Origin: Pseudomonas rhizosphaerae
Lineage (GTDB): Bacteria; Pseudomonadota; Gammaproteobacteria; Pseudomonadales; Pseudomonadaceae
DNA length: 64,000 bases
Reading direction: 5' to 3'
Assembly: GCF_000761155.1 (NCBI RefSeq)
Contig: NZ_CP009533.1
Coordinates: 1-64,000 of the forward strand
Shown: piece after piece, positions 39,255 to 49,227 of the stretch
How positions within the stretch are numbered: position 1 is the first letter of the stretch
Layout of the letters: the number at the start of each line of letters is the position of its first letter
The notes under the pieces: generated by a model
What the model was told of the DNA's origin: nothing
What the model saw: the letters and a program-made list of their open reading frames with translations, nothing else
Databases searched by the model: none
Position numbers and translations under genes: made by a program

Positions 39255-40013
39255 ATGCGTTTTGCCGTTCTCGGCAGCGGTAGCCAAGGGAATGGCACGC
39301 TGATCAGCAGCGAAGACACCCATGTGCTGGTCGATTGCGGTTTCTCCCTGCGTGAAACCGAACGTCGGCTAACCCGCCTGGGCTTAAGCGCTGCACAACT
39401 GAGCGCCGTACTGGTCACCCACGAACATGCCGACCACGTGCATGGCGTGGAGCTGCTGGCGCGGCGTCACGGCGTGCCCGTCTACATGAGTCAGGGCACC
39501 GAGCGCGGTTTGCGCAAGCCGGTGCCGGTGCGCACCCACGTGCGCTGCGGAGACGTGCTGGAAATCGGCGCCCTGCGCATCGAAGTAGTCGCCGTGGCCC
39601 ATGACGCAATGGAACCTACCCAGTACGTCTTCAGCGACGGCAAGCGCCGCTTCGGCCTGCTGACCGACCTGGGCTCCCATTGCGCCAGGGTGCGCGACCA
39701 CTACCAGGGCCTGGATGCCCTGATGATCGAAAGCAACCACTGCCGCGACATGCTCGCCCGTGGGCACTACCCTTATTTCCTCAAGCAGCGCGTCGGCGGT
39801 GACTGGGGCCATCTGAACAATCATCAGGCCGCCGGCCTGGTGGAACAGTTGGGCTGGCAGAACCTGCAGCACCTGGTACTGGCCCACCTGAGCAGCAAGA
39901 ACAACCTGCCGCAGCTGGCCCGGCAATGCTTCGTCGACACCCTGGGGTGCGATGCGGACTGGCTGCAAGTGGCCGATCAAGATTCAGGGCTCGACTGGCG
40001 CCACATCGCCTAG
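39255..40013 (+). CDS. MBL-fold metallohydrolase (YycJ-like)
   Basis: This 252-residue metallo-beta-lactamase-fold protein has the metal motif THEHADH near residue 55, further ligands in AHDAMEP and LLTDLG, and a final His in LAHLSSKNN. It resembles the YycJ/WalJ group, which are probable nucleases. It sits in the dapA-bamC-purC operon of pseudomonads, with a function not tied to its neighbours. Confidence 0.88.
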   Translation: MRFAVLGSGSQGNGTLISSEDTHVLVDCGFSLRETERRLTRLGLSAAQLSAVLVTHEHADHVHGVELLARRHGVPVYMSQGTERGLRKPVPVRTHVRCGDVLEIGALRIEVVAVAHDAMEPTQYVFSDGKRRFGLLTDLGSHCARVRDHYQGLDALMIESNHCRDMLARGHYPYFLKQRVGGDWGHLNNHQAAGLVEQLGWQNLQHLVLAHLSSKNNLPQLARQCFVDTLGCDADWLQVADQDSGLDWRHIA

Positions 40014-40061
40014 CGTCCCAAAGGGGCGCCTAGCCCATACTTTTAGCAAGCGGAGCCCATC

Positions 40062-40775
40062 ATGGAAAAACGTGAAGAACTCTACCGCGGCAAAGCCAAG
40101 TCGGTGTACAAGACCGACGACGCCGACCGCTTGATCCTGCTGTTTCGCAACGACACCTCGGCGTTCGATGGCAAGCGCATCGAACAGCTCGACCGCAAGG
40201 GCATGGTGAACAACAAGTTTAACGCCTTCATCATGCAGAAGCTGGAAGCGGCGGGCATCCCGACCCAATTCGACAAGCTGCTGGCCGACAACGAAGTGCT
40301 GGTCAAGAAGCTCGACATGATTCCGGTCGAATGCGTAGTGCGCAACTACGCCGCCGGCAGCCTGGTCAAGCGCCTGGGCGTCGAAGAGGGCATGAAGCTG
40401 AACCCGTACACCTTCGAGCTGTTCCTCAAGGACGACGCCAAGGGTGACCCGTTCATCAACGAATCCCACGTCGTGGCCTTCGGCTGGGGCACCGCCGAGC
40501 AACTGGCGAAAATGAAAGAGCTGTCGCTCAAGGTCAACGAAGTGCTGACCAAGCTCTTCGACGACGCCGGCCTGCTGCTGGTCGACTTCAAGCTCGAATT
40601 CGGCGTGTTCAGCGACGGCTCCATCGTCCTGGGCGACGAATTCAGCCCCGACGGCTGCCGCCTGTGGGACAAGGACACCCGCAAGAAAATGGACAAGGAC
40701 CGCTTCCGCCAGGGTCTGGGCGACGTCATCGAAGCCTACGAAGAAGTGGCCAACCGCCTGGGCGTGCCGCTGTAA
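40062..40775 (+). CDS. purC: SAICAR synthetase PurC
   Basis: This 237-residue enzyme ligates aspartate to CAIR in purine synthesis. Signature stretches are present: [13 protein letters not shown] at the N-terminus, [18 protein letters not shown] near 90, and LVDFKLEFG followed by [14 protein letters not shown] near 180-210. Length is that of short bacterial PurC. It is last in the dapA group, and 48 bases separate it from the MBL gene. Confidence 0.97.
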   Translation: MEKREELYRGKAKSVYKTDDADRLILLFRNDTSAFDGKRIEQLDRKGMVNNKFNAFIMQKLEAAGIPTQFDKLLADNEVLVKKLDMIPVECVVRNYAAGSLVKRLGVEEGMKLNPYTFELFLKDDAKGDPFINESHVVAFGWGTAEQLAKMKELSLKVNEVLTKLFDDAGLLLVDFKLEFGVFSDGSIVLGDEFSPDGCRLWDKDTRKKMDKDRFRQGLGDVIEAYEEVANRLGVPL

Positions 40776-40868
40776 CACCGCTGTAGACGCGCAAGCGCCT
40801 GAATTCGCAAATTATTTTGCATCAGGGGCTTCGCGTTTGGCGCAGACGCTGGTATGATTCGCGCCGTT

Positions 40869-40958
40869 GGAGAGATGCCAGAGTGGCCGAATGGGACGGA
40901 TTCGAAATCCGTTGTACCTTCACCGGTACCTAGGGTTCGAATCCCTATCTCTCCGCCA
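40869..40958 (+). tRNA. tRNA-Ser (CGA)
   Basis: This 90-base serine tRNA has a long variable arm. The anticodon CGA is at 40903-40905 and CCA is encoded at 40956-40958. It marks the border of the accessory region to the right. The antisense open frame across it is a known annotation artefact. Confidence 0.97.
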
Positions 40959-40965
40959 TTATTTG

Positions 40966-41002
40966 AAAAGCCCCGAGTGCTCATAGCCTCGGGGCTTTTT
41001 TG
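40966..41002 (+). terminator. Terminator after tRNA-Ser
   Basis: An 11-pair stem (AAAGCCCCGAG with CTCGGGGCTTT) is followed by a T-run, eight bases after the tRNA. Confidence 0.9.
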
Positions 41003-41537
41003 TTTCTGCATTGTACGTAATGATTGTACGTAAATCCCTTCCTGAGCTTTTCTGTGAGCGGCCCTTTAAGGCTGCTAGAGGCTTGCTATTAGCAACCCTT
41101 CCTCCTAGGTTGACTTACCATCCTACTCGCCTTGTACGATTCTACAGCCGCTCCTGTGCTATAGATAATATGTGGGTCGTTAGTCATGGTAGTACATTCA
41201 TAAAGGCATTCGAAAAACGCTCAATTATCTCACGCTAAACCACATGAAAGTATGAGTTATTTGGCTTCGCTATGGCTCTTGGCTGTCGGGAAGCGTCCAA
41301 TTTCCGGGGCTGTTGCTTAGCAAAGGTTTGATTGCGACCCAGTTTGAGGTTTACCGCACTACTAATGCATAATCATGCTCAAAACCGGTCCCCGATTCGC
41401 AGTTCTACCCTTCAACGCAGGCCAGTAATGACGCAGGCTCCAGCATTTGTTAGTCAGTGGTGTAGAAGAACGCTTGAATTTGCAAGTATAGGAGGGGGAC
41501 TCCGAGTGAGAGTGTTCATCTGCAGGGAGGTCAGTGT
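41003..41537. other. Gene-free border of the accessory region with a 10-base direct repeat
   Basis: No gene is recognised in these 535 bases. TTGTACGTAA occurs at 41011-41020 and again at 41024-41033, a direct repeat just behind the tRNA terminator. It could be an integrase arm site or a leftover of element insertion. GC content drops visibly from here. No integrase gene is present in the window. Confidence 0.4.
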
Positions 41538-41999
41538 GTGAGTGAGACAAGTGAAGAGAAGACAAAAAGAAAGTATCTGACAGTCCTTCGTGGTTACCAG
41601 TGGTCATACCAACATTCAGTCTTCTACGATGATCCAGAACGAAGCCTCGGGTTATTGAAAGAAATGGTTTCGTTTAAGCAAATGCTTCGTAGGCGGTGTC
41701 CTGATCAACCATTCCTGATTCGGGTACAGGCACTGAAGAAGGGTGCTGTCCATCAGGCGTTTCTCTCGATCATCACCACAGCTAAGGTGGATGACCTAGT
41801 GGACATCGCGAACAAGACGTTCCCTGCGAAAATGAATGTCGTTGGTCGTCGTCTCTCAGCTGAGAGGCTGTCCCAGCAGGCAAGCGTTATTGAAGAAGCC
41901 AAGCCGCATGATCTATCTAAGCTGTTCGACAAGTCTGGGATCAATCGGTGGACATTGCTGAACACGTATCATCTAGCTGATTTGGATGATGCGTTTTGA
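41538..41999 (+). CDS. Hypothetical protein upstream of the Abi-alpha gene
   Basis: This 153-residue protein is not recognised. It has a charged N-terminus (SETSEEKTKRKYLTV), aromatic-rich stretch RGYQWSYQHSVFYDD, and a centre (PFLIRVQALKKGAVHQAFLSII) with the strand pattern of a small alpha/beta fold. No catalytic motif is clear. The start is GTG with GGGAGG upstream, a strong ribosome site that supports a real gene. It lies 73 bases before an Abi-alpha gene on the same strand and may be its partner. Codon use is more AT-rich than in the core genes. Confidence 0.65.
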   Translation: MSETSEEKTKRKYLTVLRGYQWSYQHSVFYDDPERSLGLLKEMVSFKQMLRRRCPDQPFLIRVQALKKGAVHQAFLSIITTAKVDDLVDIANKTFPAKMNVVGRRLSAERLSQQASVIEEAKPHDLSKLFDKSGINRWTLLNTYHLADLDDAF

Positions 42000-42072
42000 T
42001 TGAAGGATGGTTAGAGTATGGCCCAGTGTGGCGTTCCGTCAGTCCCATAGCGTAGGTCATCGAGGAGCTGTG

Positions 42073-42894
42073 ATGGGTGAGGAAAACAAGGTCAAGGAAA
42101 CGGTTGAGGCTGTCACAGGGCTCGTCCAAGCCATTCCAATTTATCAGGACTTGGCTCAGCCTGCTGTGAAGCAAGTAGGCAAGGCACTTGAAACTGTAGG
42201 GAAGGCGATTAATGTCGCTCTTGCCCCTGTAGGAGCACTGGTTTGGGGTTATGAGAAATGCCAAGACTTCATATCCACCAAGGTGGCAGATCGCCTCAAG
42301 GATATTCCACCAGAAGACATCATTACACCAAAGCCAAATGTGGCAGGTCCAGCTATTGAGGCTCTAAGGTACACGGGCCACGAGGAAGTCCTTAGCGACC
42401 TGTATGCAAATTTGCTTGCATCCTCAATGGACAGAAAAACAGCCTCAGGGGCTCATCCTGCATTTGTTGAGATTATCAAGCAACTCACGCCAGATGAGGC
42501 GAAGCTCGTAAAACTCTTCACAGCGGATCGGGCATACGCGCTGTTGAGTCTTCGCTCGAGCTACCGGGTGGAGGACGAGATACACAGAGGGGGGAATGAG
42601 GTTCTGGTCAATTTCTCTTTGCTAGGAGTTGAAGCTGGCGTTGAGTTCCCACATTTGACGCCTGCTTATCTCGATAATTTGTGCCGTTTGGGTCTGGCTG
42701 AGATACCTGGGATGGGTTATGAGTACACGGCAAAGGGAGTTTATGAGCCTTTGGAAAATCATCCGGATGTATTGTTCACGAAGCAGCAGATTGAACTCGA
42801 TCCTGCAAGGGTGTGCGAGATGATGCGGGGAGGGCTTCGAGTGACGACGCTAGGAAAGCAGTTTGCTCAAGTGTGCGTCTTGCGAGCACCGTGA
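42073..42894 (+). CDS. Abi-alpha (DUF4393) family protein
   Basis: This 273-residue protein matches the DUF4393/Abi-alpha family in its first 150 residues: VKQVGKALETVGKAINVALAP, LVWGYEKCQDF, PPEDIITPKPNVAGPAIEALRYTGHEEVLSDLYANLLASSMD, and HPAFVEIIKQLTPDEAKLV. The family is named for abortive phage infection genes, and the mechanism is not known to me. A hydrophobic segment near 40-60 may contact membrane. ATG 42073 has GAGGAG upstream. It lies behind tRNA-Ser with an unknown gene and next to an insertion sequence, consistent with a phage-defence cassette. Confidence 0.85.
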   Translation: MGEENKVKETVEAVTGLVQAIPIYQDLAQPAVKQVGKALETVGKAINVALAPVGALVWGYEKCQDFISTKVADRLKDIPPEDIITPKPNVAGPAIEALRYTGHEEVLSDLYANLLASSMDRKTASGAHPAFVEIIKQLTPDEAKLVKLFTADRAYALLSLRSSYRVEDEIHRGGNEVLVNFSLLGVEAGVEFPHLTPAYLDNLCRLGLAEIPGMGYEYTAKGVYEPLENHPDVLFTKQQIELDPARVCEMMRGGLRVTTLGKQFAQVCVLRAP

Positions 42895-42988
42895 AGCTAG
42901 TCCCTAACCTTCCGCCGAGTTTTAGCGTCGTATGTTTACCGACCTGAAGCCTCGATTTTCATCCTGCATTACCATGGGCTTGTAGTGG

Positions 42989-44150
<1,162 letters not shown>

Positions 44151-44417
44151 CGAACACCTCTGTGTGGCGAGCATTCTCGCCTAAATGGGTGTTCGGGGTT
44201 AGTAGACCACTACAGTTGCACGAGGGGCGCTCGACGTAAATCTTGACACAATCTAATCGACCAAAAAGTTGCGACCCCCTTGATCTGGCAGTAAGTTCGA
44301 TCTCCCCACACCAAGGAGGGTGTGACAAACAGGCGGTAACCTTAACCGGGCACGTTACGCCCAACCTAATTGGCGTGGCCTGCGCCCGATACTTTGACGT
44401 TCAGGGAGAACGGATAA

Positions 44418-45920
44418 ATGCCAAAAACTTCAAGCCCGCTGCTGTCCATCATCACCGACCGCTCCAAACTCGCTGGGCTGTTGACGATTCTTCTGCCCGT
44501 GCTGCTCGTCACCCTCGACAACACTATCCTTAACTTCGCTCTACCCAAAATCGCCGGCGCCCTTGGCCCCTCGGCTGCCGAACAGCTATGGGTAATCGAT
44601 GCCTATTCATTAGTGCTCGCTGGCCTTTTGATCACCATGGGCAGAGCTGGTGATCGCGTAGGCTACCGGCGTCTGTTGTGTGTGGGATGCACTGGTTTCG
44701 CCGTTGTCTCGGTTGCCATTGTGTTCTCTCAACAGGCCTGGCACCTAATCGCTGGCCGTGCAGTATTAGGGTTGTTTGGCGCGATGATCTTACCTGCGAC
44801 GCTCGCCCTGATCCGCACCGCCTTCGATAACCGAGAAGAAAGGCGCCTTGCCGTCGCGGCATGGGCGACTTGCCTGACATTGGGTGCGGCGGCTGGACCA
44901 CTGCTCGGTGGTGTGCTGCTCCAATTCTTGAGTTGGCAGTCGGTGTTTCTTGTTTCAGTACCGTTCCTGCTACCGGTGTTGCTGGTTTCACCAATGATCC
45001 CAGAGTCCCGAAGGCAGGCGGGGTTGTTGATCGACTATCCGAGCATCTTGTTAAGTCTAGGGGCTATGACCGGCGTGATGCTTTCTCTCAAGCATTCTGC
45101 CACGGTGGGAGTAGATGCCTACGCAACTGTGGGCATGCTTATGGGCCTTCTCATGGGGATCGCTTTCGTCCGACGGCAGTTGCAGCTGCAAGAGCCCCTG
45201 CTTGATCTACGGCTGTTTGACTCGAGCACATTCTGCGTGTCTATCACCGTCAATCTCGTCACCCTGGGGGCGTTGATCGGGTTCCTCTTTTTCGCTACCC
45301 AACTGTTGCAACTGGTCTTGGATCTGTCGCCCATTGCCTCAAGCTTGATACTGCTGCCCGGTCAAGTCTGTGCAGTGGCCGCGGGCCTCGCTATCGTACC
45401 AATTGCACAACGGGTGGCACCGAATATCGTTATTCCCGGCTGCTTGTATTTGGCAGCGGGGGCGTTTGCGGTCATGGCGTTATTCACAGCGACGGCGCTG
45501 ACCGTAGCGGTGGCTTTCGTGCTGCTGAATACTGCAGTTGCAGCGGTTACCAGCGTTTCCAACGACCTTGTACTGAGCGCAGTGCCCGCTGACAAGGCAG
45601 GCAGCGCGTCTTCTGTGAGCGAGACGGCGTATGAGGTCGGCGTGGTGTTGGGGACAACTTTAGTGGGAGGGGCCGTGGCGGCTTGGTATCGATTGAGTCT
45701 GGTTTTGCCCGAGGAGCTAAAGGATACAACGGCTGATATTGCGGCGACGTTGGGAGGTGCTCATTCACTTGCGCAGGATTTACCTGCCGAAGTTGGAGTG
45801 GTGTTGACTGAAGCCGCGAACACTGCTTTCAGTGCAGCAGTAGCAATCGCCAGTGGTCTGGTCGCAGCATCGATCGTTTTGTTTGCCATGTATGCCCGTT
45901 ATGGCTTACGCAAGGTGTGA
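44418..45920 (+). CDS. DHA2-family multidrug MFS transporter
   Basis: This 500-residue protein has 14 hydrophobic helices and the DHA2 (QacA/SmvA-like) pattern: motif D TLDNTILNFALPKIAGAL in helix 1, WVIDAYSLVLAGLLITMGRAGDRVGYRRLL across helices 2-3, and the antiporter motif GRAVLGLFGAMILPATLALIR in helix 5. It should export cationic or lipophilic compounds in exchange for protons. It lies between an IS element and the quorum-sensing cluster, so it might serve either general resistance or export of the cluster product. A decayed copy of its 3' end is at 12112-12212. Confidence 0.9.
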   Translation: MPKTSSPLLSIITDRSKLAGLLTILLPVLLVTLDNTILNFALPKIAGALGPSAAEQLWVIDAYSLVLAGLLITMGRAGDRVGYRRLLCVGCTGFAVVSVAIVFSQQAWHLIAGRAVLGLFGAMILPATLALIRTAFDNREERRLAVAAWATCLTLGAAAGPLLGGVLLQFLSWQSVFLVSVPFLLPVLLVSPMIPESRRQAGLLIDYPSILLSLGAMTGVMLSLKHSATVGVDAYATVGMLMGLLMGIAFVRRQLQLQEPLLDLRLFDSSTFCVSITVNLVTLGALIGFLFFATQLLQLVLDLSPIASSLILLPGQVCAVAAGLAIVPIAQRVAPNIVIPGCLYLAAGAFAVMALFTATALTVAVAFVLLNTAVAAVTSVSNDLVLSAVPADKAGSASSVSETAYEVGVVLGTTLVGGAVAAWYRLSLVLPEELKDTTADIAATLGGAHSLAQDLPAEVGVVLTEAANTAFSAAVAIASGLVAASIVLFAMYARYGLRKV

Positions 45921-46215
45921 CGGCGTGAATTGATTCCTGGGCTGGGTAGTGTCGACCTCAAGCATCAACCTACATAGTCCCAGGGAGTGAGGGATATTGA
46001 AATGCTTTGTTATGGCGGTGCGAGTTGGGTGGTATCGGCCAACATGGCTAACTGCTGGGTTTTTATGCGGACATGATGTAGTGAGAAGCGAGGATACTGC
46101 ACGGTTTAGGCTACTTGGGTAATCCAGGTTTGAGACGTACAATGTCATACTTCATCGTTGCGACGTAGTTCGTCTGTCAGTAAGTTGCATATTCGCAAAA
46201 CAAGGAGATTGTGAA
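45921..46215. other. Intergenic region ahead of luxR-type gene
   Basis: These 295 bases hold the promoter of the LuxR-type gene. GC is mixed. I see no clear lux-type box, terminator or small gene. Confidence 0.4.
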
Positions 46216-46941
46216 ATGGCTCCGTCTAGACGTGACGCAGAATTTGTTGATTGGTGGTTCGATGTCAACACACGCTTCGGCAACTGCGTAACGTCCGATG
46301 ATCTTTTTGCGCAGGTGGAACAGGAGATTCGGGCGTTGGATTTCGACTGTTTCGCGTACGGATATCGACGGCCTGTTCCTTTCAATCAGATCGAAGGACG
46401 CGTTAAGGGAAGTTATCCCGCAGAGTGGCTGTCGCACTATGAGGACAGACGTTACGGGGAGATTGATCCGTCAGTGATTATGGCTCGAGAAAGAGGATTT
46501 GTGATCTGGGCCGACCACAGGGAAATGATGGGTTCCCGGATTTTTTGTGAGGCAAGGGAGTGGGGTTTGAACATCGGTGCGACCTTCATGATGCGTGGCA
46601 GAGATCAGACTGCGCATGCGATAGGTGTTTCACGCCGTAGTGGATCAGTGTCTGCAAACGAAGCGCTGCTACTACGATTGAAGATTAGCAATATCTTGGC
46701 ATTATTGGAGGACTACATCCATCCAGTGGATATAATCACCGTGTCGAATATAAAGTTGAGCTGCAGGGAGCTCGAAGTTCTGAGATGGATCGGTGATGGA
46801 AAATGCTCACAAGATGTATCTTGCATTTTAGGTATTTCTGAGAACACTGTGAATTTTCACGTTAAGGGAATTCAACGGAAATTTGGATCAAGCAACAGAG
46901 TGCTAGCGGCGGCATATGCTGCCGCATTGGGATTAATCTAA
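46216..46941 (+). CDS. LuxR-family quorum-sensing regulator
   Basis: This 241-residue regulator has an N-terminal acyl-homoserine-lactone-binding domain with conserved Trp/Tyr/Asp positions (FDCFAYGYRRPVP, YPAEWLSHYEDRRYGEIDPSV, FVIWAD). The C-terminal LuxR helix-turn-helix runs from about 175 (LSCRELEVLRWIGDGKCSQDVSCILGISENTVNFHVKGIQRKF). It is followed by a LuxI-type synthase, as with phzR-phzI or toxoflavin regulators. A phz-box-like site lies between the two genes. It probably activates the synthase and the biosynthetic genes behind it when signal accumulates. Confidence 0.93.
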   Translation: MAPSRRDAEFVDWWFDVNTRFGNCVTSDDLFAQVEQEIRALDFDCFAYGYRRPVPFNQIEGRVKGSYPAEWLSHYEDRRYGEIDPSVIMARERGFVIWADHREMMGSRIFCEAREWGLNIGATFMMRGRDQTAHAIGVSRRSGSVSANEALLLRLKISNILALLEDYIHPVDIITVSNIKLSCRELEVLRWIGDGKCSQDVSCILGISENTVNFHVKGIQRKFGSSNRVLAAAYAAALGLI

Positions 46942-47033
46942 GCGCAGTAAAATAAATTTACGTTGTGACTGACTGTTGCGACCGGCTCCGCAGCGATAAT
47001 CCGACCCAGAAACTACCCTGTCCACCTCACAAG

Positions 47034-47051
47034 CCTACTTTTTTTGGTAGT
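47034..47051. promoter_or_regulatory. phz/lux-box-like operator upstream of the AHL synthase gene
   Basis: CCTACTTTTTTTGGTAGT is an 18-base dyad with half-sites CTAC and GTAG at the same spacing as the phz box ACTACAAGATCTGGTAGT that I recall for PhzR. It lies 72 bases before the luxI-type start codon. It is the expected binding site of the adjacent LuxR protein. Confidence 0.7.
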
Positions 47052-47123
47052 TGTGAGCTCTTTTTGGTTGTTCTAAATTCTACCCTGTTGCACGAGAATA
47101 GATAGCCACGGGGGGTACTCTCA

Positions 47124-47693
47124 ATGTACCGGTTTGAGTGTAAGCAATATATCCAGTTGGATGAAGGCGTGATTCAAGATCTAGGGAGATTTAGGGATAG
47201 GATCTTCATTGGCAGGCTCAAGTGGAGTATTGGCGATACGCAAGAAAATGCAGGTGTGGAATTAGACCAATTTGACGTGCCGAATACCTCCTACGTAATT
47301 GCTCGGGATGCTAGCGGGAATATCGTTGGATGTACTCGATTATTGCCTACCGTGAAGCCTTTTCTGATGGGAGATATTTTTCCCGAACTATGTGCCGAAG
47401 GCGTGCCTCGAAATCAGCACACATGGGAGATATCCCGCGGCGCAGCATTAAATATCAACAATGGTCGCTTGGCGGCAGAACTGTTCGATCTTTCACTTCG
47501 ATTCGCATTGGCGCAGGGTGCTATAAATGTTGTTGCAGTGGTGACCTGCAGCCTTGAACGGTACTTTAAGCTACGAGGTTTCGACTGTGTTCGATTGGGT
47601 ACGGCGGTGAATTATGGGCGCGATCTGCTGGTCGCCCTGAGCTTCTCCACCGAACAGTTTTATAGTTCAAGGCTGAGATTAGATAATTCTTAA
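47124..47693 (+). CDS. LuxI-family acyl-homoserine-lactone synthase
   Basis: This 189-residue enzyme has the family core residues: RDRIFIGRLKWSI near 25-37, DQFDVPNTSYVIA, GCTRLLPTVKPFLMGDIFPEL and WEISRGA near 110. It makes an N-acyl-homoserine lactone from SAM and acyl-ACP; acyl length cannot be told. It is close in style to PhzI-type synthases. Read with the LuxR gene and the box ahead of it, it forms an autoinducing circuit placed directly before a biosynthetic operon. Confidence 0.94.
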   Translation: MYRFECKQYIQLDEGVIQDLGRFRDRIFIGRLKWSIGDTQENAGVELDQFDVPNTSYVIARDASGNIVGCTRLLPTVKPFLMGDIFPELCAEGVPRNQHTWEISRGAALNINNGRLAAELFDLSLRFALAQGAINVVAVVTCSLERYFKLRGFDCVRLGTAVNYGRDLLVALSFSTEQFYSSRLRLDNS

Positions 47694-47726
47694 ACAATCT
47701 TTGAACATGCCTCTTAGTTCAATTGA

Positions 47727-47744
47727 CTTAGGCCTTTGCGTAGG
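47727..47744. promoter_or_regulatory. Weak second phz-box-like dyad ahead of the biosynthetic operon
   Basis: CTTAGGCCTTTGCGTAGG keeps the TA and GTAG positions of the site at 47034 but only part of the left half. It lies 53 bases before the FAD oxidoreductase start codon. It is flanked by an 8-base inverted repeat, GAACATGC (47703-47710) and GCATGTTC (47747-47754). Confidence 0.3.
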
Positions 47745-47796
47745 TCGCATGTTCGTGAAGTGATTGCTACTATGATTTGATAGCTTGGAGGCAGGG

Positions 47797-49227
47797 ATGA
47801 TTTACGATGTAGTAGTTGTTGGAAGTGGAGCTATTGGCGGCTCGATTGCATTTGAGTTGGCTAGCCGAGGCTTGAAAGTATGCAGAGTCGGAGAAACTGT
47901 TCGTACTAATGCTGCTTCAAAAGCTGCCGGCGCTATGAACGGATGCTTTGGTGAGGTCACTGCAGGCCTGATGGCCAGTGAGCATGGCCGCCTTAAGTTA
48001 CAGATGGATATTCAGGCGAAAGGGATGTGGGATGCGTGGTCGGAACGCCTTACTAATGCTTCAGGGGACACGAGGCCACTCTTCGCTGCGCATGGAACGC
48101 ATGTGATCCTTAATTCCGCCGGTATGGCCGACATTGACAGCGTCAACTATGCTGCGATTATGCAGGCATTGGATGACCATGGTGAGCCCTCGACAGTGGT
48201 GAATCCATCTGAGCTTGACTGGATTAAAGCCAATGACTTGGTACGGCCACTACAGGCGCTTCTAATCGCTAACGAACATGCCCTGAATTCTCACGTGCTG
48301 CTTGAAAAACTTGATAAGGCGTTGCTTTCGTCGAGCGGAGATGTTGTCGAAGCGAATGCCCGTACGTTAGTAACAGAGCAGCGTGCTATCTCTGGAGTAG
48401 AGCTTGAGAGTGGGGAAGTAATATCCGGCAAGCAGGTCGTAGTAGCCGCTGGAGTTCATTCTCTTGGACTGTTTGATAGCTTGCATGATGTCAAAGACCT
48501 TATTCCACCTTTGTTCGCCGGCTATGGCGTATCGATATTAGTCAAAGTCAAACCAGGGCACACCGTGCCCTCCACGGTCATTCGCACTCCTAATAGGGCT
48601 TTCGCCTGCGGCCTGCATTGTGTGCCGCGCTCACCTGAACTGCTCTATCTAGGAGCAACCAACATTTTGGCTGAAGAGCCCCGTTCTCATGCATTAGTTT
48701 CCGACGTACAGTTTCTCCTTGACTGCGCGGTCGATCAGTTAAACCTAGACCTGCACGATGCGGAAATTATGAGTATTCAGGTCGGTAATAGGCCTATACC
48801 GGCTGATGGGTTCCCACTGATTGGCCCATGCGGCTATAAGGGGCTGTGGATGGCTACAGGCACTTACCGGGATGGTCTGCACCAGTCTCCGCTGTTAGCT
48901 AACTGGATGGCTGATCAGATACTAGGTATTGCTAATGATATAGATCTATCCCGCTTCACCCCTATGCGTAAGCCGTTACAAGGTATTTCACGAAGCATGA
49001 CTGTTGTGGAAACAGTTAAGCAGATGTTTGCTACAGGTTATGAGTATCGTTGGAATATCAAGCCGTACTGGCTGCCGCTGTTAGATAAGGGCATGACCAA
49101 TAACTACGAAGATTTAATCAATTCTTTGCATCCAGAATTCACTCCCCCGCCTGAACTTATCGCGTTCGCTTATCTGTATCCCTCGATGTATGACCGTCTC
49201 GCCCGCTATTACGGAGCATGGTCATGA
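47797..49227 (+). CDS. FAD-dependent oxidoreductase (DAO family) of the pap cluster
   Basis: This 476-residue flavoprotein has the ADP-binding motif VVVVGSGAIGGSIAFELASRG at the N-terminus and the C-terminal FAD-contact pattern GNRPIPADGFPLIGP...GLWMATGTYRDG. It belongs to the D-amino-acid/glycine-oxidase superfamily, which oxidises C-N bonds of amino acids and amines. A tail of about 85 residues after the FAD motif is unusual. ATG 47797 has GGAGG upstream. It is first in a run of six tightly spaced genes and probably acts on 4-aminophenylalanine or an aminoketone or dihydropyrazine derived from it. Confidence 0.88.
   Translation: MIYDVVVVGSGAIGGSIAFELASRGLKVCRVGETVRTNAASKAAGAMNGCFGEVTAGLMASEHGRLKLQMDIQAKGMWDAWSERLTNASGDTRPLFAAHGTHVILNSAGMADIDSVNYAAIMQALDDHGEPSTVVNPSELDWIKANDLVRPLQALLIANEHALNSHVLLEKLDKALLSSSGDVVEANARTLVTEQRAISGVELESGEVISGKQVVVAAGVHSLGLFDSLHDVKDLIPPLFAGYGVSILVKVKPGHTVPSTVIRTPNRAFACGLHCVPRSPELLYLGATNILAEEPRSHALVSDVQFLLDCAVDQLNLDLHDAEIMSIQVGNRPIPADGFPLIGPCGYKGLWMATGTYRDGLHQSPLLANWMADQILGIANDIDLSRFTPMRKPLQGISRSMTVVETVKQMFATGYEYRWNIKPYWLPLLDKGMTNNYEDLINSLHPEFTPPPELIAFAYLYPSMYDRLARYYGAWS

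Noticed and set aside
40736..41011. 91-residue minus-strand frame over tRNA-Ser
   Set aside because: It is antisense to the tRNA; this reading (GIRTLGTGEG) is a recurrent annotation artefact.
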